DNA of 64,000 nt. Origin: Manduca sexta (lineage: Eukaryota > Arthropoda > Insecta > Lepidoptera > Sphingidae). A program made the translations under genes and the position numbers. The DNA lies in contig NC_051132.1 in NCBI RefSeq assembly GCF_014839805.1, forward strand, positions 5,146,001-5,210,000. Reading direction: 5' to 3'. Positions 10,636-24,345 of this stretch are shown here, in pieces (the stretch's first letter is position 1; the number at the start of each line of letters is the position of its first letter). A model generated the notes under the pieces. That model searched no databases. It was not told the DNA's origin and was given only the letters and a program-made list of their open reading frames with translations.

Positions 10636-13600
10636 GCCTAATACAAGGCTTTTACACACCACTAAACATAATGCGTCATCCCCATTTATAACAAAATAAT
10701 GGATAGTGTCTACAATGAAGAAATTACGTAAATTATTCTAGCAGCGTGAAACGTTTTAAGCTGTAATAACTTATGAATAAATAATTAATGTTGTACTTTC
10801 GTTATTAGTCCGCTAAGGGTCCACTTATTTTTAGCTGCGGCTCATTCAAAGTACATTTTTGTTGTACCTTAAACTATGCTCTCTGGAGGCACTTGGGTTA
10901 AAAAGGTCTTTATAAGAGCCTTTTAATATTTCAACTAGTGATCGATTGCGGGTTCTCTTGTGAGGTAAAATATTTAAAAAAAAATATTTACTTTGAACAT
11001 CTTTAGTTATATTATATTAGTAGTTAAAGGCTATAAATTAAAAGATTTAAAATAGAGAGAGTAATTTCAAAAATTTCTAATTTGATTCTTGAAAATTTTT
11101 CAATTAAAGAAAACTACAATATTTATTCTCGTAAGAATTGACATTATCCAAGGGTTAACAAGTTCAAAAACTACCAAATGCAATAGTCAATAATAATTAT
11201 TATTATCTGTTCGATTGCAGTGAAAAACAAAGTATAATTAAAGATAACTATTTTATTATACAGAAGACACAGTGCCATTACAGTGAGCGGAAACAAGAGA
11301 TCGACCAGACTTAAAAATAACAAAATATCAGTGACAGTGTTGCCAGTATATAAAAGTTTGTTAGTAATTGTTGATATAGTAATATATCATGTACCAACAT
11401 TGTCTATGCTGTCGATCACATATTTTTTTACGTACATGAATCTGTCATACATACATACACGATCTTAATTTACCATATGTGGTTAAGTGTGACCTAACAA
11501 TGTAGCGGACTGTCCGCCCACAGCGCTACAAAAGGCCGAGCCCTCCAGAAAATTTGAACAGAGATAAAATTGAAATGTAATTTGAATGTGAACCTTAGTC
11601 CGTATCCTACAGGCAATTTGATTTATTTAACATACGTAAAAAAGATATATTTTGTAAGACTTTTATATATGACAGGGTATCTGCGTTTTTGGATTAGACC
11701 GACGGGCGCAAAGTAAATAAAGTCATCTACAATATGAAATTTCTTTTTTAATTTATTTATTTAATGCAACCAGGTATTTTTAAAGCGGGCGCGTAAGCAT
11801 TCTCTGCTTATCACAAGAGTAATTTGCCAGATGACCAGCGCCACCGCCTAAAAGTACAGCGTATATATTGCTAGGTTCTTTAGTTCCCTTAATATTTTAT
11901 TTTTATTTATGGTATTATATTTCGTAACAAACATATTTCACTTAGTATAAGTTAGGTAGTCATGTTTTTATATGTTAAATATTTTATTTAATGATTTATG
12001 CAAATAAAATTAAATCTAATTAAAAATTAAGTCAAATACTATGTATAAACGACCAAGTGGTCATTGCAGAATTGCTTTCATATTTCTAGAGAAATTCAAG
12101 ACACTAAATTGGACATACATAATTACCTAACTAATGTGTGAGATATATATTTAAACGACTGTTATAGTTTTTGTATTTAATTATTTATTCTACTAGTACA
12201 CCAGAATAAATAATTGGATTTAATATTTCATGGCCGTCAGAATAATTTAGTTAAAAAGAAACTTAATAGAATTTAATAAAGTACTTGTAGAATATACTTA
12301 CTATACAGTAAGATGTTTTTTATATTATATATTCTAGTACAAAACACAAAATTATACAAAAAAATTTATATATCTTTTGTAAAAAAACATTGCAGTCATT
12401 ATCATTAACAACTATTCACGTTTCTAACGCATTCGTTACGTAGTTTTTCGTCCAATCGAATGACCACAAATTGTCGCCGTTTCACCCATTTCCTGGTTTC
12501 TATTAGAAAATTTCGGTCTACTGAGCCGAACTAAACACGGTTCGGACTTTTTACGTACGATTTGGCCGAAAAAAGTTTCGCATTCCCAACGGCCGAATTT
12601 TCGACTAATGCTTTTCAATATTTTTGTACCGTGAATATGTTTATGGTTTTTTATACTGTTCGTGTTTGGATTTTGGTATTTTTATTTTATTTAGTGGTTG
12701 CAGACTTTTTTATGATGCAATGCTGGTATGCCTTTTCAAAGAAAGACTTGGAGGAATATTATTGATACCTATTGTAAATAGTCGTGAATGCGGATTAAAT
12801 TAAGAACTTGAGACATCAACAGTTGATAAGTCCGCTCGTCGACCAAATTACCATAATAGTTTTAAATATATTTTTTTCTTCCTTCTTTTACAAATCGTAT
12901 AAAATGGGGCATTACTATATAATATTATTTCGTCAAGCTGAAGGTGAGTGTGTTTTGATTATTTTATTTACTTTAAGTATTATCTTATAATTAAGTTCGA
13001 ATGAATTCAGTGAGGCTTTCAAACAAATGTATTATAGATTATATGCCAAGCTAAACTTCTTAGTACAGATATTTTCACAATTTACTTATTTTAAGAAGCT
13101 TAGTTGCTTTACAAGTTAATTCTAATTAGCTTATAATTGTTAGTAAAAATATATGTTTAAAACTAAACTTGATTTACTTTTTAGCAATAAAAAAAATATA
13201 ATTGGATAATATTCAATTGTGAGAGGTTTAAATTTTTTTGTCATTTTTTTAATGGATATTTTATATATTGGTTTGTATTAACAGCAAACAAAAGTGATTT
13301 TTATCCTATCGAATACACTGTAATCAAATTACTATACTTTTATAACGATATAAGACCCTCGCTAGTTTTACGTCAATATTTGTGCACATCTAAAAATATA
13401 CTTCACCATTTATATATGGAGACGAAACAATTTGCTAAAACATCGATCAATATCGGCAAAAAATGCGTGCACAAGTTTTTTGACACCATGATGAATTTGT
13501 TTTAGACCGCGCGATTGATACTGTTTGGGAAACAAGCTTAGCTGGACTGATGGATGTACGTTTACAACATTGAAATTGCGAAGGAACAGTAAGGTTGACA

Positions 13601-13937
13601 TATAAGTTTTGTTTCTCGTATACGTAGAGTGAGTAAGACTGAGTCTTAGGCGTCGCGCAGGCGAGTTTAGAGTACAATTAAAGTTAATAACAAATATAAA
13701 AAAAGGGTTCTAATTGAGGACGTCCTCCTTTTTAAGTCGGTTAAAAAAGCAAATTATTGCAAACTACATTAATCGTTGTAGTAACAAAAGAGGGGAATTG
13801 GGAGAATTTCAACAGCTCTCATCTGAGCTTGCATGGACTTTTTTTTGTAAAATTGGTATTTTGGATTTGCGGCCACGATGGAACGAAAATGTCAATAAAG
13901 TATATTTTTCGTAATTAGTCATCGACTCCAAAATTGG
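10636..13937. other. No gene seen
   Basis: AT-rich. A GC-richer patch at 12420-12620 gives a 60-codon minus-strand frame with no recognisable motif. Nothing else is supported. Confidence 0.55.
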
Positions 13938-13950
13938 TAACCAGTATATA

Positions 13951-14281
13951 ATAATAATATAATAATATCAGCCCTGTATTATATACTTGCCCACTGCTGA
14001 GCACCGGCCTCCTCTATTACTGAGAGGGATTAGGCTTTAGTCCACCACGCTGGCCTAGTGCGGATTGGTAGACTTCACACACCTTCGAAATTCCAATAGA
14101 GAACTTTCAGATGTGCAGGTTTCCTCACGATGTTTTCGTTCACCGTTAAAGCGAACGATAAATTCACAAAGAATACACACATGATTTTTTAGAAAAGTCA
14201 GAGGTGTGTGCCCTTGGGATTTGAACCGGCAGACATTCGTCTCGCCAGTCCGTTCCACACCCAACTAGGCTACCGCCGCTT
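13951..14281 (-). mobile_element. tRNA-derived SINE, family A, full length with TSD
   Basis: A Pol III SINE. On the minus strand it begins with a tRNA-like head (box A-like tagcctagttgg; box B ggttcaaatcc at 14227-14217), then a conserved body, and ends in a TAA/TA-rich tail near 13951. A 13-bp direct repeat, taaccagtatata, at 13938-13950 and 14282-14294 is its target-site duplication. Related copies lie at 20888-21207, 23720-24050 and 25915-26245. Confidence 0.88.
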
Positions 14282-14295
14282 AACCAGTATATAGG

Positions 14296-15604
14296 TAATG
14301 TTAAATTATTTTTTTATTTTTAATCATTTGTGAAGGCGGTATAATATATTGTTAAAATGTTTTTATGTTATTCATTCCCAGGTAAATGAATAAAAATGCT
14401 ATCTATTCGTGATTACCGAGGTTATAAGTACACTAATCTTAGAAGGCCCCACAGTTTTCCGTTTTAGTTTTTTTACGATTTATCCCAGAGCTTGTTCACT
14501 TTTTTGGTTTAACTTGTGCTACTTTATTGCGGAAACTTTGCTGGATTGTTTGATATTTAATGTGAACTTTTTAAAGCAAATATTGTGATGTTGTTTGCCG
14601 AATATAAATATATAAATCTTTTGATCCTTATAACTTATGGGCAACAGTGTTAATATATTATTGTTAGGAACTGAAGCGAAATTGATTAAAATAAAAAGAG
14701 ATATTACTAACTGCAGGAATATTTATAATATTTCATCAGCCAACCGACTTACTACTGACAACTGCCTTGGTCTTTCAAACGCTCAGTGTTTTTATCGCAA
14801 AAAGTATCACATATACCATTACAAGAATATTTTTATCCTAACATCATATTATAACTCTAACGGACGATGTATGAATTGTCAATTGTTTTGCTGACTGCCG
14901 TATTCCACTTTGAATTAAGGTTTTATTTCTTTACATTGTCGTCGTATTTCCCTTTTATGTTTTGGATATCTGACTAACATTCAAAACTAAGTATACATTG
15001 TACAGATGTCCCTAGATGTTAGCAAAGTGAAACAAATCCGTATAAACCGGATGGCATTTATTTCAATGTATTTGGAAAGCATTGTGCTATTCACAAATCA
15101 CAATGCAAATTGGAGTCAAGGCTGGGAAAGGCCAAAACAATATGAATATTGTTCTATTCTATTGTTGTGGCTTCGTGCGCGTTACGATGATTTTGAAGGG
15201 TTTTAAAATGACCCGTATGTTACTTATGTGAGAAACTAGACTAAAATAGGTTATATGAAGTGGTACCAAAAGCCATACTGTAGGCTTGTATGAATGGCCT
15301 GGCTGGACCGGGTTAGGTCCACAGTTTCATGAAAACCGAGGTAAAATGACAGTTTGAAGGTGTGTTTCGCATTGTGACTAAGATTTACGGACACCTAAAT
15401 ATAAAATTCGTAATCCCTATTTTTTATTGAAGTATTGCATCCATAATTCCTCTAGAAATTTCTGGCAGTAGCAATCATTATTAAGTCTAACAAATTATAA
15501 AAAAATATGTAGTAAACTATACCTTTCTTTATTCCTCATAAACTGAGTTATAGAAATGTTTTAAATGTTACAGTTAAATATCACAGTGTGTTGGTCTTTG
15601 ACAA
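14296..15604. other. No gene seen
   Basis: Two chance-sized frames (85 codons at 14637, 66 codons at 15006) show no domain. No clear repeat. Confidence 0.55.
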
Positions 15605-15635
15605 TGCCAGGGTTAGCGGTCAACCGCGCCTGGCA
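15605..15635. other. Small GC-rich stem-loop
   Basis: TGCCAGG pairs with CCTGGCA, and inside it GCGG pairs with CCGC. It is in a GC-rich patch with no other feature. No RNA family is recognised. Confidence 0.4.
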
Positions 15636-15879
15636 ATGACAAACGACTGGCAGATAGTGGAGCCCGTCATCGACTTGATAGCACTGAATACTACGAGTGA
15701 CAATTTCACCCGCGGTTTTATGAAATAAACATGGCAGACTGGATACAAGTGTTAGTTTTTGTTAGCAGTTTTGTTAGGCACGTATAAATTTTATAAAATA
15801 ATCTGAAATATCACAGGACTACGTCTTAATCCTCGAGAAGTTTTTTTCGTGTAGGCGTCTTTGTAGTCAATACCAGTGG

Positions 15880-16140
15880 AAACTGTGAATGGGATACTGG
15901 AATTCCCCGGCTTGGCGAGTGCAGGGGCTCGGCGGAGAATGGGGAAGGAGTTGTGGGAAGAAAGAGTGGGGGTGTAATGGGAACTTCCTAGGATGGGTGG
16001 AGGAGAAAAGAAGGCGGAATGTTTTCGGGTTCTTATGGCCTTAATATAAATTTCCAACCACGAGGTATACACACTTAACTGTATTCCAAAGACGCGACAA
16101 ATGTTCTATATAGACGACTATTTGGTGTGAAAAATTCAGT
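15880..16140 (+). repeat. Purine-rich dispersed repeat family E
   Basis: Same block order as 24780-25060: the GA-rich tract with aggatgggtggaggag, gttcttatggcc, gaggtatacacacttaactg, gacgcgacaaatg and atttggtgtgaaa. Confidence 0.7.
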
Positions 16141-17384
16141 GCGTGATCCCCAACGAGATACGTTTCGCCGATCACATCCACGCCATTTTATAGAAAGCCA
16201 GTGTATTGCACTAAGGAAAAATTTCCAATCTCAGAAAAGTCATGTACATTTCATTTAATCGAAATACCTCTTTGTATGACTTAGTAATCAGACCTAGTAT
16301 TGTACACAACCTAATTATGCTACCATTAAACCAAGGAAGATACTCTATTCCACCCATCGAATGAATGTTGACACTAATGTTAACCTTTTCTACTAAGTCA
16401 TTCACGTCCATCTTGGTAAATCTTATTTAAAATATCACAATGTAATGGCCAACGCTTTTCATAGTGGTTTTGGTCGAGCGGGAATGGTGCTGACAAAACT
16501 ACAATATCCGGAGGTTGTCACGAATGCAACGAATAAATAAAATTAATTTAATTTATGAAATGATACAAGTATTGGTATGACTTTTTCGGCCCACGTTTTT
16601 AATTTTATTACGTTTAGGGTATAATGTAAAAATATGGCTTATCTATAATAAATATTTACTTTGTAATGCCCTTACGTTAATTAGTATTAACAACCCGCAA
16701 TATAGAAATGATAATGTACTTCCTCTAGTATCATATTCTTGCTAATTTGTAATATTACACGATTTAAACTGATCAAGGCAGACAACGCGAGTACAAAAAT
16801 AATAAAAGTATCGTGTGGAATATAAAATAATTTCATCCTATTAATATTACTAAATATTATGATATTGCAAGTTAATTATAAATCACAGCCCTGTGATATT
16901 CTGCTTTTCCACTGTCAGGGTTGTCGCGGTCAGACAGTGTCACTGATAAACGACCTGTGGACAATGGGACTTGTCACCATGGAGGTGACAGCCCTAGGAA
17001 ATGCCACGGGTGACAGTTTTACACGGGTCTGTATTAATCTACACTCCACATTTAGAATGAACGCTTTTATATATTTTAAGAATGCAACAAAAATAACTTT
17101 TATTAAAATTAGTGACATTATCGGTTTATGCGTTGGCGTGATGTTACTTCATTAGAAAGGCACGACATTTTTGGGACAAAAGTGCTAAAAAAGGAATTCC
17201 TAAAAGTAAAAATATTTCGTGACTTTATACAACTTAGATGAGCATTAACAATAGATTATTAAGAATTCATCCTCGAGAGTTTAGTCCGATCGGGCACAAG
17301 GGTACAAAAGAATTAATATTGGTTCTAATTTAGAATTAAATATGTGATTATTATTTTACTAATTAATCTAGACAGACTGCCTCT
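16141..17384. other. No gene seen
   Basis: A small GC-richer patch at 16880-17040 gives overlapping frames on both strands, which argues against either being coding. Confidence 0.55.
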
Positions 17385-17640
17385 GTGGTTCCCTTGTATT
17401 GTGTGCGCGGTAACATTGCCACGTGTTCTTGAATTCGAATCCCGGATCGGGCAAATTGGGATTGGGTTTTTCTAGTGCGTATCGACCCGGAGTCAGGATT
17501 TTATTTCCGATGCGGCGGTAGGCTCGCCACCTATCACATCATGGGACGGAACACATGGCGAAAAGTGGTTGCAGTTGTTTCACCTTTGCCTACGTCCTTG
17601 GGTATAAATGATGTGATTATGTTTAACTTGAATATAGGTA
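17385..17640 (+). mobile_element. tRNA-derived SINE, family C
   Basis: A head with a diverged box A, box B gaattcgaatcccgg, then the body (gatgcggcggtaggctcgcc; atcacatcatgggacgg) and a TATAAATGATG tail. It has the same layout as 2967-3290. Confidence 0.8.
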
Positions 17641-20600
17641 ACTAGAAAAAATACAATAAAGAAAAATTCAGTACCATTACCAAAGGTTTATAGTAAATAT
17701 CCGCAGATAATTTACTAGTTGCGGTTCCACCCACGCGGCCGCTGAAAGCTATCCCCCTTTGTTTAGATGGATCATTTGTCAACGACAGCGAGACCTTGGG
17801 CCGATGAGTCGGTTCAAGGGCAACTGGTTAAGGGCATCCGCGGTTGCTTTTCATATTTTACTGCGAATAAATGACTAAACCTAAAGTTCAATCGAGTTCA
17901 AAACTGCCGGTTTATTGAATTACTGGATTTTTTAAATCCGTGTCTTCTTTTTTAGTAACTAAAATCATGATTGTAATGGGTATTATTCTTATATTGTAAA
18001 TACTGATTTGTATGAATATTTATTTATCATAGATGATAAAGAGGGACTTGATATAATTTAATGACGTAAGCATTTTCTAATTACACAGTTCTGCAACGTT
18101 TACTTCAATACTTAATTACATTTATGTCAAATACACTCGATAATATAGAAAAGGGTATATTATTGTTCATATTATTATTTAGTGCGATTCTTTTACTCAG
18201 CAAAAGCATTCGAATAATAAAATTGAATGCGTTTCTAGAAACGATTTTGAATTGATTACCAACAATTTTTCAGGTAAATTGTGGTGGACGTTTGAAATTT
18301 ATTTTGATAGATGCTAATATTGTAGCACTTATTTAAGACATAGGTATTATAAATACTTTTTTACGATAATTATTAAACAAACGATATTATTATGTACAAC
18401 TTTTATTTTTCATAAAAAAAGTAAAACAAACTGAGAATCCGACTACGGAGAAGAGTGAACTGAAAAGCATGAAATAGAGGATTATTTTTTTATATTCCTT
18501 ATATCATAGGTAAAAATATTTATGCATGATAATATTTAGGGTATAACTTAACCGGTTGCCAAAATCGGTTTAGTAGGAACGACACAAGAGTGGAATATAA
18601 ACTGGAAACGTACATAAATACATGCATAGGGTGTTAACCCTTCCTTGCTACGCCGTGGTCGGGTAAAAATTTGATATTTAGTGAAAGCCAGAAAAGGTAT
18701 TAATTTTTCAGACTTCATTATATCTACTACTATATGCATGAATATTTTAGTTCCAAAGCATGAGTAACAACTAATTTCCATTATAAACGTACCTCTTGTT
18801 TCTTTACAAAAAATATGTGGCAGTAAACTTATGAATATGTAGGTGCTTTCTTTTAAGTTTATTACCTCTTGGACAGTTGCCAAACCATCAATCATTTCTT
18901 TAATGGTCTTATAATTTAGAATAATAATCATAATGTCACTTATTTGATGTTTCATAAGTCTTATACATAATTAATCAGCCTGCCATATGTTTTATGCAAA
19001 TAAACGTGTAATTATGACGTAGATCTTGTTATTGATAATTTCTAATGTCGTATAATGTAGTGTTACGGTAGCCATTGTAATGAATAATGAACTAGTTATT
19101 AATTGCAGCCAATATAATATAATTGCATAGGCAACGGGGCGCAAAAATGGCGGCGTTTGTATTATATAACAAACTATCAAAGGGCTTGAAATCTTGAGAT
19201 ATACAGGGTATGTTTTCAAGACTAGGCAGTAGTTGCAATATTAATAGAAATGTATTCAGGAATTTAATTCTCAAATAACTATTATTGAATGTGTTAAAAT
19301 TTTATCACGGATCTTAAGCAAGTTAACATCGGCAGAAAAAGCTAAATTTACGACGAACATAATAATTATTATTTAAGAAATTTTCTGTTCCTAATAGTTT
19401 CTATTCGTGTAGAAACACGTACAAAGTTTTGTTATCTTAGAGTGAATTAGAGGCGAATTTCGCACAAAATGTGTGTAAAAAGATTTTTGCATTTTTTTAA
19501 CTTAAAAGTACTCAAACCTCTCATGGTGCCATAGTCTTTGGATCCTTATAAACAAGAGGATGGAAAAGCATATTTCTTTTTGTATTAGATCCCCCCCTTT
19601 TTATGGTACATATTTTTCAAAATTTCTAAATTCAGGTCTTTATGTTAATGGACAGTTTCCGTAGTAAGTTTTTTTGTTGCTACGGTGGTTAAGTTACTTT
19701 AAGCTGCCCTTGTTGTCTCATCTTAAAAATCCATCTCGTATTATGGCCTATAAGAGTGACAAAAAATGAAATATAACTGCATATTACATTAATGTCAGAC
19801 GGTTATTGACTTTTACGCGAAATATAATATATCATCAGAATATATTATTGTACTTCATATTTTATTCAAGACGTCTAATAGTTTTTTGATTGCCTTTCGT
19901 CCTATGAAATTGAATTGTAAAAACGTGTTTCAATATTATTTTTTCCGTTTTATCTTAGGTTTTTTTTTCATAAAAACAATAAATTATTTAATTTCTTCTT
20001 TATTTCTTTCATTCATCTTTTGTCCATCGTTCATGGTTTCAATTGATATAGGCTTTTCCTTTAACAAAAAAATCTATTTCAGTAGGTAAATTTTGGTCAG
20101 ATTTTTATGTTCGCAATTTCCAAACACAAAATTTGGTCGAAATTTCGTCGTAAAATGTACTTTTTACTGTTCCATTATCACTCTTGGATATTTTTGCTAT
20201 TTTTTACTGGACTACTAATTTAATTATATCAAGCCTGACCTCCATTAGAGCTCATGAAAAAACTGTTAAAATATGCGTTTTACGGTGTTCTGCATTATTA
20301 AAATTCGCGACATGGAATATGAATGTTATGAATGAAGCAGCAATTTCATTACATTAAATGAATTATTCTAAAAATCCACCCAAGAATGAATCTATATTAA
20401 AATAATCGAGGAGTTACTATGGAGAGGTACGCGTTTAATAATTTCTGCTGTTTAAAAAAAAGTATTCTTTTCAAACAATAATCATAGGAACTATGAAGTA
20501 CAATTTACGAATCCGATGGGATGGGATGTAGAAGAAGACATCTTGATCGTATTCTTCATTACTGAAGGTCGTGTCGGTCTTGACGAAGTCGATGATGAGC

Positions 20601-20875
20601 TGTTTCCATACCCACCCGTCTTCGGCTTTCCTCAGCGCATTGGTAATAGGAAGTTCTGCTATACTTTTTATTTGATCAGACTAGCGGGTAGGTGATCGCC
20701 CACGTGGTCTTCTACCATCTACTTTCCCTACAACCAGCGGTTTGTCGAAGTTATTTGACTGTTTTCGGGCGATGTGGCCAAAACAATTTAGACTTGATAG
20801 CATATTGTGACGACCTCTAATGTTCCTAAAATTTACGAAACTCTTTTATACAACCACCACTATCACCTTTGGAAG
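17641..20875. other. No gene seen
   Basis: Apart from the RTE-like fragment near 18.6 kb, this is AT-rich unique sequence. The 135-codon frame at 18548-18955 partly overlaps that fragment. Confidence 0.5.
18545..18680 (-). repeat. RTE-like fragment
   Basis: In reverse it has cccgaccacggcgtagcaag and actaaaccgattttggcaac, seen in common lepidopteran repeats. It provides the end of a 135-codon frame at 18955-18548, which is therefore not taken as a gene. Confidence 0.45.
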
Positions 20876-20887
20876 TGCTGTATGTAT

Positions 20888-21207
20888 AATAACAATAATA
20901 TCAGCCCTGTATTATATACTTGCCTACTGCTGAGCACGGGCCTCCTCTACTACTGAGAGGGATTAGGCCTTAAGTCCACCACGCTGGCCTAGTGCGGATT
21001 GGTAGACTTCACACACCTTCGAAATTCCTATAAAGAACTTCTCAGATGTGCAGGTTTCCTCACGATGTTTTCCTTCACCGTTAAAGCGAACGATAAATTC
21101 ACAAAAAAAACACATGATTTTAGAAAAGTCAGAGGTGTGTGCCCTTGGGATTTGAACCTGCGGACATTCGTCTTGGCAGTCCGTTCCACACCCAACTAGG
21201 CTATCGA
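20888..21207 (-). mobile_element. tRNA-derived SINE, family A, with TSD
   Basis: Same head and body as the copy at 13951-14281, closely similar along its length. The flanking 12-bp repeat tgctgtatgtat at 20876-20887 and 21208-21219 is the target-site duplication. Confidence 0.87.
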
Positions 21208-21559
21208 TGCTGTATGTATTACATTTAATTTAATTATATTACATTACTCGGCTACGTCCTTTTTACCCCGAAATTTATGCCTACGTATTAGTATCCAAAA
21301 ATAATTTCAGTACCTGACCCTTGAAAGGCAACGCTGCGTTTCACTGGCTGATTTAATTATAAATTCGCAGGCACATTACATGCAGACAGTGAAGTATCTA
21401 GAAATATTTGGTTAAGGGGAAATTGAAACACTGTGGCGTAAATTTCTAGGGAGTTCACTTATTCTTGCAAAGAATCTAGCTAAACAACAAACACCCATCA
21501 CGACGTTATCTCCCAAGGGTGTAGCCATAGCTACCATTTATCGATAAGTGTGTTCCTTC

Positions 21560-21735
21560 CGATGATATTAGAGAAGGTGAGCTTATCGCCATATCGGACA
21601 CGAAATCCCGACTACGCGCTGATTTTGAGCATAACTCAATATCACTTTGCTCGAATGAGTATTCGAACTTGGGTGACATACAGTGCATACAATACAACTA
21701 CGTCACCGAGACAATCTCTGGCTAGGCTGTTGTTA
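21560..21735 (-). repeat. SINE family C, head and centre fragment
   Basis: It reads ttatcgccatatcggacacg then a degenerate tRNA-like head (attcgaacttggg) in reverse orientation. The 3' part of the family lies separately at 21810-21905, in the wrong order for one intact element, so these are two fragments. Confidence 0.65.
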
Positions 21736-21809
21736 TTTTAAAACCAACCCAAAAACCTTTTTGCGATGTGTATAAAAAGCCAAAAATTCGTCAGTTCAGA
21801 GTCACACAC

Positions 21810-21905
21810 TCTCGGCCTTTTTCCCCGTGGCGGTAGGCAGAGCCGCAATTAGTGCACCCTTTTTTCGCCGCATTCCGTCCCATGATAAACATGGGGCAAG
21901 ACTGT
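21810..21905 (-). repeat. SINE family C, 3' fragment
   Basis: It contains the gcggtaggcagagccgcaa block and the cattccgtcccatgat block seen in the 3' half of family C. Confidence 0.6.
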
Positions 21906-22029
21906 CGAGGTTTTAGCGGAAATAGCTTAAAATTACAACATCCCTTCATGTATAAGTATCAGAAAGTATTTAGTGAAATCAACCTATAATTACATATTGA
22001 ATGATCGAAGTAGTCAATGGCTTGGCTGT

Positions 22030-22335
22030 GCCTCTGGCATTATTATAAGCCACAGGTGGCGGATGCTGCTTACTTTTGCTAGTGGTAGGATATATTTTAT
22101 ATCCGCCTGGATAGTGACCACCGTACACAAGGTGTTAAAACCCGCCATAGTGGCTCAGTTAAGTGTCGCGATCCGGGATCACCCTGTGTAAATCCGGTTC
22201 CAAGAGGCCGGCATAATTTACACGACTGCCGAGGGGTAATCATCTCTCGTCAGTCGACATTCTATTGGAACCCACTCCACTTACCATCAAGTGCAGTGAT
22301 GCCACTTTGCCGAGACCATATAAAAAAAAACCCAA
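22030..22335 (+). repeat. Dispersed repeat family D
   Basis: A roughly 300-bp repeat containing gtaggatatattttatatcc, the ggtgttaaaacccgccatag block, gatccgggatcaccctgtgt, ctctcgtcagtcgacattc and a final cttaccatcaagtgcagtg. Other copies are at 5755-6005 (reverse), 32985-33230 and 9505-9665. No coding capacity or tRNA-like promoter was seen. Confidence 0.75.
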
Positions 22336-22744
22336 ACAGACCGCATGCTCGTTGCCTACTAAGGCAATCAAAAATATGGCTAGCACTAGCTTCAAACAGA
22401 AAGATTTCTGTTTCAAATCCAAGTGTCTGAATCCGCTAGTGACCGTTAATTAATGTACGTACAATAATATTGCGAGCAACAAAGCCCTCGGCACGGGTCG
22501 TTTAATATAATTAATTTTAGATTGTGAAGGGTTCCGAGTGTTCGGGATTACACCGCAATTACACATTCTGATGCAGTGATTTTAACGTTCATTTGTTCGG
22601 TAGTGTTTGGCAGCGTATAATTAGTGATTTTACATAATTTTCAACAGGTTGGTCTGAGTTTTGAGAGGTATATGTTCAGCAGTGGACATGCTGTGGGTAG
22701 TAATGATGACATGCATATTTTAAATTTCCTTTTTATAAACAATT

Positions 22745-22985
22745 AATTAAAGCAAGTGCACTCTCTGTTCCTTCACTCTCACAGTTCAATGAGACGGTTT
22801 TGCGTGCTTTCTGATGTACGGGGCTATCACTTCCTGACTCTGTGCTGCCACTAAGTCATTTTTAAAATGAAAACACCCAGTCACAATTATTTTATGGCCG
22901 ACACGGTATTCGAACCCAGGACCTCAGCGCGGTACCCGTTCTTATACCGCGTACGCATTACTACTACGCCACTGAAGCAGGTTTT
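22745..22985 (-). mobile_element. tRNA-derived SINE, family B
   Basis: It shares the gcactctctgttccttcactc block and the head (ggtattcgaacccaggacctcagcg region, given here only as position 22,905-22,930) with the copy at 34165-34530, but has an internal deletion. Confidence 0.78.
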
Positions 22986-23719
22986 ATAAATATCTGCGAA
23001 ACAGCTGGGAGTCGTATTTATGTGTAAGGGCATTATTGAGCCGCGAACCGTGGGCCGTGGCGTTATTGATTCGATATCCAATTTGAGCAACATAAATTAC
23101 TAGTGTGAGTTGTGTTTCAAGTGGCAGCAGGCTCAATTTCCCATCCTTAACATACATTCTTTCGATTACAAAAATATAAAAGGAAATATTAAATTTTAAA
23201 GTAGAATTCAATAATTGCTATTTAATATTTAAATATAAACTTAAGTGTCATACCTTTACATCACGTTTAATGCAAATTCTGTCAAGCTACGATAAAAACA
23301 CATCGGTATACGTATCTAAAATTAGAAAACCTTCACCCTAATGACCGCAGGTGTACTTATTTATTATACCTGGAGAATTATTTCTTAGCTTTACCGAAAC
23401 ACAAATATGTATTTAACGATAAGTTTTATGGAACCATTTGTTCGAAGTGGCTTGTAGCATGCTCACGACTTACTATTTGACTAAGCAGATAAACAAACTG
23501 AAACTAAGCACATCTGCTCTTATTGAAGTAAATGTGTATTATTGTAGCTTGTTTAGTTAATATTTGTGGTAAACACAGCGGATTTGAGTTCTGGAAATCC
23601 TAATTTGGTTTAATTCGGAAATATCATTGAAATTACTGATAGCGAATTCCAAATTGTAAGTTATTTAATGGTTTTAAGTGTGGTTATTTAAAACATTATG
23701 GAGATCAATTACGGGTAAA

Positions 23720-24050
23720 CGGCGATAGTCTAGTTGGGTGTGGAATGGGCTGTCGAGACGAATTTCCGCAAGTTCAAATCCCAAGGGCGCACATCTCTGA
23801 ATTTTCTAAAAAATTATGTGTGTTTTCTTTGTGATTTATCGCTTGTTTCAACGGTGAAGAAAAACATCGCGAGGAAACCTGCATACCTGAGAAATTCTCT
23901 ATAGGAATTTTAAAGATGTGTGATGTCTACCAATCCGCACTAGGCTAGCGTGGTGGACTAACGCCTAATCCCTCTCTGTGGTAGAGAAGGCCTGTGCTCA
24001 GCAGTGGAACAATTTATTACACAGGGCTGATATTATTATTATATTATAAT
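23720..24050 (+). mobile_element. tRNA-derived SINE, family A (plus strand)
   Basis: The head starts with cggcgatagtctagttggg, box B is near 23,770 (agttcaaatccc), and the body ends in a TTA-rich tail near 24,045. No clear target-site duplication was found. The DNA beyond its 3' end (24045-24235) is shared with the SINE at 25915-26245. Confidence 0.85.
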
Positions 24051-24235
24051 TATGTGCAAACATTTTGTCCATCATGGCTATGGCTTAAATAAATAAAATG
24101 CTTTATTCATCACGTAGGCGAACATAGTTGCACTTATGATAAGTCAAGGTACATGAGAATATTTAATTATTACTTAATTAAATTAGCTTAATATAGCCAA
24201 CCAGCTGTAGGTACTAGAGCTTAACATTTCATAAG
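24045..24235 (+). repeat. Flank shared with 25843-25914 (inverted), with a 100-bp insertion
   Basis: The sequence after the SINE tail, including gtgcaaacattttgtcc and atatagccaaccagctgta, recurs as its reverse complement at 25843-25914. Relative to that copy, about 24089-24190 is inserted between two CTTA-ending sites; the insert resembles a small AT-rich repeat tail. Confidence 0.75.
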
Positions 24236-24345
24236 TCTGCTAATCCGCATGACGCTAGCTTGACGGCCTATTCCTCTTAGTAAAAGAGGCCAATGTCCAG
24301 CAGTTGAACAGCATATAATTCATGGCCGATGTTATTTATATAAGT
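24235..24345 (+). repeat. SINE 3' fragment
   Basis: A degraded copy of the family A 3' part: it matches the ccgcac...ctagc...gagaggcc...cagcagt...gctgat pattern but lacks the tRNA-like head. Confidence 0.55.

Noticed and set aside
12436..12765. Frames on both strands in a GC-richer patch
   Set aside because: Short, on opposite strands over the same DNA, with no recognisable domain.
13951..14281. A tRNA gene (box A and box B present)
   Set aside because: No cloverleaf with paired acceptor stem; the head continues into a SINE body with a TSD.
18548..18955. A 135-codon minus-strand frame
   Set aside because: The last third overlaps an RTE-like fragment, and the rest is Ile/Phe-rich without a domain.
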